From Pseudomonas sp. ANT_H4 (lineage in GTDB: Bacteria; Pseudomonadota; Gammaproteobacteria; Pseudomonadales; Pseudomonadaceae), in the NCBI RefSeq assembly GCF_008369295.1, contig NZ_VOBG01000010.1:143317-207316 (forward strand): a DNA stretch of 64,000 nt. The letters are read 5' to 3'. This document shows positions 19,826 through 28,173 of the stretch, in pieces. Position 1 is the first letter of the stretch; every line of letters begins with the position of its first letter. Under the pieces are notes generated by a model. The model worked only from the letters and a program-made list of their open reading frames with translations. It was not told where the DNA came from and made no database searches. The translations under genes and the position numbers were made by a program.

Positions 19826-20587
19826 CTACACAAACACAATCTCATACGGCTCGCGCATTCGCTCCAGCAACACCTGCGCGAGCATCGGCGCCAGTCCGAT
19901 CTCAGGATCACCCACCAACTGACTCTCATAGGCGTGGGCCGCGTGAAGCTTGCGGGCCACGCTCCAGGTGCTAAGGCGAACCTTGCGGGCTCGCTGCCAG
20001 GGAATGACCGCAGCTTCACGGGCAGGCCAATGCCAGGCCCAGATCGGCAGTTCCAAAAGACGCGCGCCCATCAGGGCGCAGGCTTTGGCGGTGGCACGGC
20101 CGACCGCGTCGTGGTCGTCGTTGCCATCGGTGCGCCAAGTGGTAAACACCACATCGCCGGGTTGCAGGTAACGGGCAATAAACTGGCTCAACTGTTGCTC
20201 TCGGGCCGCCAGGGCATTGTCGGTAAAACCACCGCGAATCCATTTCAGGCTGTGCAACGGCACACCCAGGCGGCGTAAAGCCTCGACACTTTCCTGCGGG
20301 CGAAACACGCTCAGGCGCTGCGCCGGCCACAGGCTGGAGCCCGGATGGCTGGCACTGCCGTCGGTGACGGAAATCAGCTTCAGGGAATAGTCGAGTGTGC
20401 TCAGCAGTTGCAGCAGGCCACCGCAGGCCAGCACTTCATCGCCGGGGTGCGGGGCGATTACAACGACGCGTGCGCCAAAGGGCACGAGCGTGACCGGGTT
20501 GATGACGGGGATTTGCGCCAGCTGTGGGGCGCTGTTCCAGATTTGCGCGGGACCACGGCGGCCTTCTCTCAGAGGTACAGGCTTCAT
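19826..20587 (-). CDS. PIG-L/LmbE family protein with altered catalytic motif
   Basis: Member of the zinc deacetylase family that removes acetyl groups from GlcNAc-containing substrates, about 253 residues. The Rossmann-like start VVVIAPHPGDEVLACGGLL carries the family motif, normally HPDDE. Here the first Asp, the general base in MshB, is Gly. The other zinc ligands, the second Asp and a later His (NDDHDAVGRATAKA), are kept. I choose the ATG at 20587, because AAGGAC lies about 10 bases upstream; a GTG three codons earlier would be only one base from that site. It lies alone between the glgB 3' end and the glgX 3' end. Function in glucan metabolism is not known; it may bind sugar without deacetylating it. 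Confidence 0.8.
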   Translation of the reverse strand: MKPVPLREGRRGPAQIWNSAPQLAQIPVINPVTLVPFGARVVVIAPHPGDEVLACGGLLQLLSTLDYSLKLISVTDGSASHPGSSLWPAQRLSVFRPQESVEALRRLGVPLHSLKWIRGGFTDNALAAREQQLSQFIARYLQPGDVVFTTWRTDGNDDHDAVGRATAKACALMGARLLELPIWAWHWPAREAAVIPWQRARKVRLSTWSVARKLHAAHAYESQLVGDPEIGLAPMLAQVLLERMREPYEIVFV

Positions 20588-20746
20588 GAGTGTCACGTCC
20601 TTGTCCTGGCCGTACCCCGTTGACGGGACGACTCTTCTTTGGTCCCGCGAGAATCAATGTTCTCGCGGTGTGCAGGCGTTCCAACCCTGGATTGCCGTGG
20701 CAAGAGTATTGATCATAGTCGGTGAAAAAATCCAGGCAGGTCTATT

Positions 20747-22906
20747 TCACACCTCGTCCTCATGTTGCAGTTCGAACAACAGCAGCGATCTTCCCGTCAC
20801 AGCATATTCATGGTCGAAATCAAACCTCTCCTGGCCGCGCACGGCCGGTTGGTTGGTGTCGATCATGCAGGTCCAGAAGCCGCCATCGGGTACCGGCGGC
20901 AGGCGGAAATTGACCATGTCGTGGTGGGCGTTGACCACCAGCAGCAAGGTCGCATCGGCACCAGCACGGCGTATTCCGGTTTCCTGGGCGCGGCCATCCA
21001 TCAACATGCCGAGGCAGCGACCCTGGCTGTCTTGCCACTGTTCGGTGCTCATCTCATTGCCGTCCGGGGCGAGCCAGGTCACGTCCTTGACGCCGATGTC
21101 TTCGTTGTAATCGCCCACCAGGAAGCGCCCCCGACGCAGGATCGGATAAGTCAGGCGCAGCTTGATCAGGCGTTTGACGAACTTGAGCAAAGCCTTGCCA
21201 TCGTCATCCAACTCCCAGTTGACCCAGCCGATTTCACTGTCCTGGCAGTAAGCGTTGTTGTTGCCGTGTTGGGTGCGGGCGAACTCATCACCGGCCACCA
21301 ACATTGGCGTGCCCTGGGCCAGGAGCAGGGTGGCGAAAAAATTGCGCATCTGGCGCAGGCGTAGGGCATTGATTTCAGGATCGTCGGTAGGGCCTTCAAC
21401 ACCGTGGTTCCACGACAGGTTGTTGTTGCTGCCATCCTGGTTGTCCTCGTCGTTGTCCTCGTTGTGTTTGTCGTTGTAGGACACCAGATCGTGCAGGGTG
21501 AAACCGTCGTGGGCGGTAATGAAGTTCATCGAGCTGTAGGGCCGGCGACCGCGCTGGTTGAACATTTCACCGGAGGCGGTCATGCGCCCGGCAAAATCGG
21601 CCAGTTGGCCGTCGTCGCCTTTCCAGAAGGCACGCACGGTGTCGCGGAAGCGGTCGTTCCATTCCACCCAGCCTGGTGGAAAGTTACCGACCTGATAGCC
21701 GCCAGGGCCAATGTCCCAGGGTTCGGCGATCATCTTCACCTGGCGCAGCACCGGGTCCTGGCGGCAAGCAACAAGGAAGCTGTGGCGCTCTTCGAAACCG
21801 TCGTGGTAACGCCCCAGAATGGTCGCCAGGTCGAAGCGGAAGCCATCGACGTGCATTTCGGTGGCCCAGTAGCGCAGGGAGTCAGTGACCATTTGCAGCA
21901 CGCACGGGTGACTCAGGTCCAGGGTGTTGCCGGTGCCGGAGTCGTTGATGTAGAAGCGCTTGTCGTCGGGCATCAACCGGTAGTACGAGGCGTTGTCGAT
22001 GCCGCGCATCGACAGGGTCGGGCCTTGCTCGTTGCCTTCGGCGGTGTGGTTGTAGACCACATCAAGAATCACTTCCAGACTGGCTTCGTGCAGATGGGCG
22101 ACCATCTCCTTGAACTCGGCGATCTTGCCGCTGGCCAGGTAGCGCGGGTCGGGGGCAAAGAAGGCGATGCTGTTGTAACCCCAATAATTGGTCATGCCTT
22201 TTTGCAGCAGGTGCTGATCGTTGACGAAGGCATGGATGGGCAGCAACTCCACCGACGACACCCCCAACTGACGGATGTGCTTGAGCACATCATCGACCAT
22301 CAGCCCGGCGCAGGTACCCCGCACGGCTTCTGGTACCGAGGGGTGACGCATGCTGATGCCGCGCAGGTGAGTCTCGTAAATGATGGTGCGATCCCAGGGT
22401 GTGCGCACGGGTTGGTCATTGCCCCAGGTGTGGGCCGGGTCGATGACTTTGCACTTGGGCACGAAGGGCGCGCTGTCGCGTTCGTCGAAGCTGAGGTCGG
22501 CGTCGGGGTGGCCAATGGTGTAGCCGAACAGGGCTTCGGACCATTTAAGCTCGCCCACCAGTTGTTTGGCGTAGGGGTCGATCAGCAATTTGTTGTGGTT
22601 GAAGCGGTGGCCGTTGGCCGGGTCATAAGCACCATACACGCGATAGCCGTAGATCAGCCCCGGATGGGCGTCGGGCAGATAGCCGTGGAAGGTCTCGTCG
22701 GTGTATTCGGGCAGCTCGATGCGTTCCAGCTCAATTTCGCCGGTGTCGTCGAACAGGCACAGCTCGACCTTGGTGGCGTTGGCGGAGAACAGAGCGAAGT
22801 TGACCCCCAGGCCGTCCCAGGTAGCGCCGAGGGGGAAGGGCAAACCTTCACGAATCCGCGACGGCTCGGTATCAGGCGTCGATTGGGTTTTGTCGGGTTT
22901 GCTCAT
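20747..22906 (-). CDS. glgX: Glycogen debranching enzyme GlgX
   Basis: Hydrolyses alpha-1,6 branches of limit glucan (GH13_11), 719 residues. CBM48 comes at the N-terminus (GLPFPLGATWDGLGVNFALFSANATKVELCLFD), then the barrel with TPWDRTIIYETHLRGISMRHP, nucleophile in FRFDLATILGRYHDGF (about D359), Glu in KMIAEPWDIGPGGYQ and NFITAHDGFTLHDLVSYNDKHN. The start MSKPDKTQSTPDTEPS at 22906 has CAGGAG at proper spacing; a longer in-frame extension to 22999 runs into a REP-like palindrome and is rejected. It is the last gene of the leftward glucan operon, separated from the DUF2934 gene by that palindrome, so its expression may be set partly on its own. Confidence 0.94.
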   Translation of the reverse strand: MSKPDKTQSTPDTEPSRIREGLPFPLGATWDGLGVNFALFSANATKVELCLFDDTGEIELERIELPEYTDETFHGYLPDAHPGLIYGYRVYGAYDPANGHRFNHNKLLIDPYAKQLVGELKWSEALFGYTIGHPDADLSFDERDSAPFVPKCKVIDPAHTWGNDQPVRTPWDRTIIYETHLRGISMRHPSVPEAVRGTCAGLMVDDVLKHIRQLGVSSVELLPIHAFVNDQHLLQKGMTNYWGYNSIAFFAPDPRYLASGKIAEFKEMVAHLHEASLEVILDVVYNHTAEGNEQGPTLSMRGIDNASYYRLMPDDKRFYINDSGTGNTLDLSHPCVLQMVTDSLRYWATEMHVDGFRFDLATILGRYHDGFEERHSFLVACRQDPVLRQVKMIAEPWDIGPGGYQVGNFPPGWVEWNDRFRDTVRAFWKGDDGQLADFAGRMTASGEMFNQRGRRPYSSMNFITAHDGFTLHDLVSYNDKHNEDNDEDNQDGSNNNLSWNHGVEGPTDDPEINALRLRQMRNFFATLLLAQGTPMLVAGDEFARTQHGNNNAYCQDSEIGWVNWELDDDGKALLKFVKRLIKLRLTYPILRRGRFLVGDYNEDIGVKDVTWLAPDGNEMSTEQWQDSQGRCLGMLMDGRAQETGIRRAGADATLLLVVNAHHDMVNFRLPPVPDGGFWTCMIDTNQPAVRGQERFDFDHEYAVTGRSLLLFELQHEDEV

Positions 22907-22954
22907 TGATATGCTCCTGCAAATGGGTTCTTCAGGCGAACAGGGCCGTTCGTG

Positions 22955-23012
22955 GCAATCGGGCTTCTTGTGGCGAGCGGGCTTGCCCGCTCGCCACAAG
23001 AAGCCCGATTGC
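22955..23012. repeat. Perfect 27-base palindrome of REP type
   Basis: Left arm 22955-22981 and right arm 22986-23012 are perfectly complementary over 27 bases around the loop CTTG. The core GGCGAGCGGGCTTGCCCGC is of Pseudomonas REP type. It lies in the gap between the DUF2934 gene and glgX inside the leftward operon, where such a hairpin could protect upstream mRNA or lower glgX expression. Confidence 0.75.
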
Positions 23013-23042
23013 TACAAAGAGCACATCAGCCATGGGCTGTGA

Positions 23043-23300
23043 TCAGCTCGCCGGTTTGCGCGGCGCTTTCGGCTTGGACTTGACGGCCGGTTTCTCCACC
23101 GCGCTCGCCGCTTTGGCAGGTGCCGCCGGCTTAGTTTTCGGCTTGGCCTTGGCCTTGGGCGCCTTGCTTGGCGTCAGCGCTTCAGCTTCAGCCAGTTTGC
23201 GCGCCATCTCCCAATGACGCGCCTCCTGGCCTTGGGGTTTGCCTTCGGACTCCCAGATCTGATACGCGAATTCGCGAACGCGTTTGTCTTCGGTACTCAT
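23043..23300 (-). CDS. DUF2934 protein with lysine/alanine/proline-rich tail
   Basis: 85 residues. The first 35 form a DUF2934 module (VREFAYQIWESEGKPQGQEARHWEMARKLAEAEA), found in many proteobacteria and often placed in glycogen/trehalose clusters. The rest is a low-complexity Lys-Ala-Pro tail (KAPKAKAKPKTKPAAPAKAA), reminiscent of histone H1-like tails and likely to bind polyanions. The start at 23300 has GAGGAG 8 bases upstream; an ATG five codons earlier is weaker. It lies 23 bases after treY and belongs to the same operon; P. aeruginosa has a small gene at the equivalent place (PA2161, between glgX and treY). Function is unknown. Confidence 0.78.
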   Translation of the reverse strand: MSTEDKRVREFAYQIWESEGKPQGQEARHWEMARKLAEAEALTPSKAPKAKAKPKTKPAAPAKAASAVEKPAVKSKPKAPRKPAS

Positions 23301-23323
23301 CGCAATGCTCCTCACAGAAAAGT

Positions 23324-26092
23324 TCAGCTTTCTTGACCATTAGGATTGATAAAGATATTCACCGGAAAATCCCCCAGGGCTGCGCGGATACTCAACTCCT
23401 TGTTGGGTGTGACTGCGCCTGTTCGAAAAAGTCCCTTCCAATTTTTGGTTGTTACGGTGAACGGTAATTTGACCCGGGTATCGCCCCAAACTTGCGCGCC
23501 AACGTGGGGGTTGGCGCTGTTTTCAAGCAGGCTGTGGGTCCAGCGCGGCACCACCACCAACAGCCGTTTTCCTTGATGTTCACGGCAGAACGCTATGACT
23601 CGATCTGCATGCTCACCTACCACCTCCAACGGTTCGTAGCTGCCCTTGGCAAACAGCGCCGGGTGGGCCTTGCGCAAGGTCAACACCTGGGCAATCAGCG
23701 CCTGTTTGATACGCCCGTCACGCCAATGCTGAAGCAGTTGCCTCACTTCGACGGGCGATTGCAGCGCCTGTTGCCGGGCATTGAAATCCACCGGTCGACG
23801 GTTGTCCGGATCTACCAGGCTGAAGTCCCAGAACTCATCGCCCTGGTACAGGTCCGGCATGCCCGGCACGGTGAGGTGCAGCAAGGATTGCGCCAGTCCA
23901 TTGAGGGCCCCGGCCGGCGCGATGGCCTGGGCGGCGACACCAATGGCTGTGCGCAGCGCTAACCCCGAATCGTCCAGCAACAAACGGCGCAGGAAAGCTT
24001 CGACACCTTGCTCGTAAAGCTCGTTGGGCGCGCTCCAGCTGCTGTGCAGTTTGGCTTCGCGCAAAGCCTTCTGTTGCCACTGCCAGAGCCTCTGATGATA
24101 GTCGCCAAGGCCCGAGGCATTGTCGCTATCGAGGTCCAGGGGCCAACTGCCCAGCAGCACTTGGTAGAGGATCAACTCGTCACCCGCCGAGGGCGTGGCT
24201 TGATCGCTGCGCAACGGCGCGGCAAGCGCGCGCCAATGCTGCACCTGCTCGGTGTACCAAACGGCACACTCGCTGAGCACTGCCAGGCGGGCGCGGCTGT
24301 CTTCGCCGCGCTTGTGGTCATGGGTGGCGGTGGCCAGCAGGTTGTCGGGGAAGGTCTGCAAGCGTTGTTGATTGGCCGCGTGGAAGTGCGCCAGGGGCGC
24401 GCTGAACTGCTCGGTGCTGAAGCCTACGTCATTGCGCGACAGCAGCACCGCCGAACGATAGAACGCGGTGTCTTCCACGGCCTTGGCCGCCGCCGGGGAA
24501 GTCAGTTGCTGGAAGCGCACACAGGCGTGCTTGAGGATCTTGCGTTCGCGACCCAGAGGACGGTCACGCCAGGGCTGGCCGCCCAGCCATTTTTCCAGGC
24601 AGTCGAGGACCGGCCAGTCGCCTTCGCTCAAGGTGCTGCGGGCACCGCTCAAGGCTCGCATAAAGAACACGTCGTCGCGCTCACTGCGGCCACGGGCGCT
24701 GATGTAGGTGCGATAGACCGGGAAGTGCACGATCAGCTCCTGCAAGGCGCGGCGAATAGCGCCCAGGGTCAGATCGCGGCTCATCACGTCGTCACGGGCC
24801 ACCTGTAGCAGGGCCTGGGCGACGCTTTCAAAATCCCCGGCCAGGGAACCGTTGAGGATCTGCTGGCGGGCCAGCCAGGCTTCCTCGATAAACGCTGATG
24901 GACGTTCGGTGTTGCCGGTCCATAGCTCGGCCAAGGGTTCAAAGCCTGCGGGGTCATGTTGCAGCAGTGACAGTTGGTTCATGAACTCATAGCCGGTAGT
25001 GCCGTCGACCCGCCAGTCCTCATGCAGGGTTTCCCCTTCGCCGAGGATTTTTTCGACGTAGATCGGCAAGTGCTGGTCCGGCGATAGCGCATCCACCCGG
25101 CGTCGCAGCTTGCGGCAGTAACCGCGTGGGTCGGCCAGGCCGTCGATATGGTCGATGCGCAGGCCATCCACCAGGCCTTCGCTGATCAGGTGGAAGATCT
25201 TGCTGTGGGTGGCCTCGAACACGGCGCTGCGCTCCACCCGCAAGCCGCCCAGTTCGTTGACGTCGAAGAAGCGCCGCCAGTTGATGTCGTCTGCCGCCGT
25301 GCGCCAGTTGGCCAGGCGATAGCTCTGTTGTTCCAGCAGATGATGCAGGCGGGTAAAGCCTTGCGGCTCTCGCGAGTCGAAGAGGCTCAGGCTGTGCTCG
25401 ATGGCGTCCAGGATCGTTGGGGCGCCAGCCAGGTCGACCAATTCCTGTTTCAGGATCGCGGCCTGGGGGTAGGCATCGGGCTGGTAGGCGAGGGTGCTGA
25501 AGCGGTCGGCCAAGGCCTTGAGCGGCTCATAAGCACGCAGTATGTCGCCGTAATCGCTGGGGCAGATCGGGAAGCGGTGTTCGTAGTGTTCGACGAAGAA
25601 GCTGCCGTGCTGTGGATCGAAGCGCAGTGGGATAGTGCCGGTTTGCAGCGCCTCCCCGTAGTCGCTGCCCAAAAACGGCATCAGCAACTGGCCCTTGAGC
25701 AGCGGGTCAGGCGAATGCCACTGGATGTCGAAAAATTCGCTGTAGGGGCTCAAACGGCCCCATTCCAGCAGGTCCAGCCACCAGGCGTTGTCGCTACCAC
25801 CGACGGCCATGTGGTTGGAGACGATATCGAGGATCAGGCCCATCTGGTGTGCACGCAGGGCCGCCACCAACCGGCGCAGTGCCGGTTCGCCGCCCAGCTC
25901 GGGGTTGACGGTGGTGGGGTCGACTACATCGTAGCCGTGCATGGAACCGGCGCGGGCACTGAGCAACGGCGAAGCATAGAGATGGCTGATACCCAGGCGG
26001 GCGAAGTAAGGCACCAACGGCACTGCGTCATCAAGGGTAAAGCCTTTATGAAATTGCAGGCGCTGAGTAGCCCGAAGGGTCAATGGCTTCAC
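23324..26092 (-). CDS. treY: Maltooligosyl trehalose synthase TreY
   Basis: Intramolecular transglycosylase that turns the reducing-end alpha-1,4 bond of a maltodextrin into the alpha,alpha-1,1 bond of trehalose (GH13_26). 922 residues, normal for the family. It opens LRATQRLQFHKGFTLDDAVPLVPYFARLGISHLYASPLLSARAGS. The catalytic residues lie in LRIDHIDGLADPRGY (about D314), PIYVEKILGEGE, and TATHDHKRGEDSRARL near residue 600. PGMPDLYQGDE is in the C-terminal third. The start codon is GTG and overlaps the malQ stop (GTGA). The product is the substrate of TreZ, encoded two genes upstream. Confidence 0.95.
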   Translation of the reverse strand: MKPLTLRATQRLQFHKGFTLDDAVPLVPYFARLGISHLYASPLLSARAGSMHGYDVVDPTTVNPELGGEPALRRLVAALRAHQMGLILDIVSNHMAVGGSDNAWWLDLLEWGRLSPYSEFFDIQWHSPDPLLKGQLLMPFLGSDYGEALQTGTIPLRFDPQHGSFFVEHYEHRFPICPSDYGDILRAYEPLKALADRFSTLAYQPDAYPQAAILKQELVDLAGAPTILDAIEHSLSLFDSREPQGFTRLHHLLEQQSYRLANWRTAADDINWRRFFDVNELGGLRVERSAVFEATHSKIFHLISEGLVDGLRIDHIDGLADPRGYCRKLRRRVDALSPDQHLPIYVEKILGEGETLHEDWRVDGTTGYEFMNQLSLLQHDPAGFEPLAELWTGNTERPSAFIEEAWLARQQILNGSLAGDFESVAQALLQVARDDVMSRDLTLGAIRRALQELIVHFPVYRTYISARGRSERDDVFFMRALSGARSTLSEGDWPVLDCLEKWLGGQPWRDRPLGRERKILKHACVRFQQLTSPAAAKAVEDTAFYRSAVLLSRNDVGFSTEQFSAPLAHFHAANQQRLQTFPDNLLATATHDHKRGEDSRARLAVLSECAVWYTEQVQHWRALAAPLRSDQATPSAGDELILYQVLLGSWPLDLDSDNASGLGDYHQRLWQWQQKALREAKLHSSWSAPNELYEQGVEAFLRRLLLDDSGLALRTAIGVAAQAIAPAGALNGLAQSLLHLTVPGMPDLYQGDEFWDFSLVDPDNRRPVDFNARQQALQSPVEVRQLLQHWRDGRIKQALIAQVLTLRKAHPALFAKGSYEPLEVVGEHADRVIAFCREHQGKRLLVVVPRWTHSLLENSANPHVGAQVWGDTRVKLPFTVTTKNWKGLFRTGAVTPNKELSIRAALGDFPVNIFINPNGQES

Positions 26093-28173
26093 CGGTCACG
26101 CTCGTGGGCTTGATTGCGCGCGACTGCCAGCAGTTCAAGGCGGCGCGCGGCGTTTTCGTTGTCGAGCAGGGTGGCAGCTGCTCCCGGCAGGCGACGACGC
26201 CAATTGGGATGGGTGTCGGTGGTGCCGGGCAGGTTGGCTTGTTCTTCAATGCCCAGGGCATCTTCCAGGGGCAGCAAAACCAGAGGGGCGCGGGTGTGGC
26301 CCAGGTAACGCACGCTGGCGTCGATCATGTGGTCGGTTTCGTTGCGCACTTCATCGCGAAAATTCTGCGGGTCCTGGCTCAAGGCCTGGCGCAGTGACTG
26401 GCGTTCCCGCAGGCGGTGTTCGCTCCACTGCTCGACGGTGGGCGTATCAATGAGCTCCAGTTGCACATTCCAGTCGATATCACGGCTGTGCCACCAACCA
26501 TTGAGAGTGGGCAGGTCATGGGTGCTGGTGGTCGCCAGGGCATTGTCCGGCCAATCGAGGATAGGTTTGAATTGGCCGCCATGGTCTTGTTCGAACAGCA
26601 GCACGCGCATGCCGAGGATCGAGCGGGCGATCAGTTTTTCCCGCAGGCCGTCAGGCACAGTGCCGAGGTCCTCGCCGAGGACGATGGCCTGGTGCCGACT
26701 CGATTCCAGGGCCAACAGTCGCAGCAGGTCATCCACCGGGTAATGCAGGTAGGCGCCTTCTTGGGGCGAGGCGTCCATGGGGATCACCCACAGCCGTTGC
26801 AGGCCCATCACATGGTCGATGCGCAAACCTCCGGCATGGGCAAAGTTGGCCTGCAGCATTTCGATAAAGGCGCGAAAGCCGTTGCGCTTGAGGCCTTCGG
26901 GGGAAAAAGCGGAAATGCCCCAGCCCTGACCGGCGCGGTTGAGGATGTCCGGCGGCGCGCCCACAGTCAGTTCGGCGAGCAGTTCGTCCTGGCGACTCCA
27001 GGCCTGGCTACCCGCGCCATCGGCACCTACGGCCAGGTCTGCGATCAGGCCGATGCCCATGCCGCTGCCCCTGGCGGTTTGTTGCGCCCGCGCAAGGCCG
27101 CGAGCGATCAGCCATTGGCTGAAGGCAAAGAAGCCGATTTCTTCGCCATTGTCTTGCGCAAACTGCACCAGTGCCGGGCTGTGGGGGTCGCGCCAGTCAT
27201 GCGGCCAATGGCGCCAGTCGAGGCTTTCACCGTTGGCGGCGCGCTCGGCCTGTACCGCCTCGAAGCGGCAGTGGTTTTCCAGGGCCTCGCCACCGGCCTG
27301 GCGAAAACTCAGGAAGTCGGCGTGTTGCGGGTGGTTGCCTTGGCGAAAATCCTGGTACAGCGTGCGCAATAGCTGTTGTTTGGCCTTGGCCGCAGCGGGC
27401 CAGTCGATCAGGCTCTGTTGTTCAAGCGCCTGCAGTTCATCGGCCAGGCCGCTGGTCTCGATGGCGCTGCGCAGCGCCCGTTCGCCGAGGATGCAACCCG
27501 GCGAAGCATAAAGGCTGTTAAGGAACAGGCGGCTGGAGGGGGAATAGGGGCTGTAGCGCTCAGTGTCGGCGCTGAACATGGCGTGCATCGGGCTGATCGC
27601 CAGGGCATCGGCGCCTCTTTCGGCGGCGGCGCGGGCCAGGTGCTCCAATGCCTGCGTGTCGCCAAACCCACCGTCACCGCTGCGGCGCAGGGCGTACAGT
27701 TGGGCGCTGAGGCCCCAGGCGCGGGCGGTTTGGCTGTCTACGGCTTCGGCGACGCTGTAGCAATGAGTCGGCGCCACTGCCAGGGTGAAGTGTTGCTCGG
27801 CAATGTGCGCCTGGTGGTAACCCACCGGCATCGAACCGACGAGAGTCGCGTCGGCGTCCAGCTCAAGGTCCAGGACGCTGCCGTCTTCCAGGTGGAGCTG
27901 GCAGGGCGTGCCTGGCGCAAAGTAGCGCGCCAGGTCCAGGCCTGCGCCAACATCCACGGTCAGCAGCGGTGGCAGGTGTTTGTCTTGTTGCACCCGCGCC
28001 AGGTCTTGCAGGCTGGCCGCAATGGCTTTGTCGCTGTCGGCGGGGTGGCCCAGGCCTTTGAGCACGGCGCGCAAGGCGTCGGGGCTGACACGTTGCGGGC
28101 GGCCGTTTGCGTCGATCCAGTCGACGGCCAGGCCCGCTCGGCTGGCGAGTATTTCCAATTGCGCTTCGCTCAA
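26089..28173 (-). CDS. malQ: 4-alpha-glucanotransferase MalQ (amylomaltase)
   Basis: Disproportionates maltodextrins, keeping chain lengths usable by TreY and GlgX (GH77). 694 residues, the longer MalQ type with an N-terminal extension. The core has SPYSPSSRLFLNSLYASPG, nucleophile in LRIDHVMGLQRLWVIP (about D453), acid/base in VLGEDLGTVPDGLR and TSTHDLPTLNGWWHSRDI. The start codon is TTG, overlapping the treZ stop (TTGA), with GGAG 7 bases upstream. The end overlaps treY in the same way. The pair of non-ATG starts inside overlaps suggests expression controlled by coupling to treZ translation. Confidence 0.94.
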   Translation of the reverse strand: MSEAQLEILASRAGLAVDWIDANGRPQRVSPDALRAVLKGLGHPADSDKAIAASLQDLARVQQDKHLPPLLTVDVGAGLDLARYFAPGTPCQLHLEDGSVLDLELDADATLVGSMPVGYHQAHIAEQHFTLAVAPTHCYSVAEAVDSQTARAWGLSAQLYALRRSGDGGFGDTQALEHLARAAAERGADALAISPMHAMFSADTERYSPYSPSSRLFLNSLYASPGCILGERALRSAIETSGLADELQALEQQSLIDWPAAAKAKQQLLRTLYQDFRQGNHPQHADFLSFRQAGGEALENHCRFEAVQAERAANGESLDWRHWPHDWRDPHSPALVQFAQDNGEEIGFFAFSQWLIARGLARAQQTARGSGMGIGLIADLAVGADGAGSQAWSRQDELLAELTVGAPPDILNRAGQGWGISAFSPEGLKRNGFRAFIEMLQANFAHAGGLRIDHVMGLQRLWVIPMDASPQEGAYLHYPVDDLLRLLALESSRHQAIVLGEDLGTVPDGLREKLIARSILGMRVLLFEQDHGGQFKPILDWPDNALATTSTHDLPTLNGWWHSRDIDWNVQLELIDTPTVEQWSEHRLRERQSLRQALSQDPQNFRDEVRNETDHMIDASVRYLGHTRAPLVLLPLEDALGIEEQANLPGTTDTHPNWRRRLPGAAATLLDNENAARRLELLAVARNQAHERDR

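Noticed and set aside
21404..22909. Long + strand open frame of 501 codons
   Set aside because: It lies antisense to the glgX coding region and is the usual shadow frame of a GC-rich gene; the glgX frame has full family motifs.
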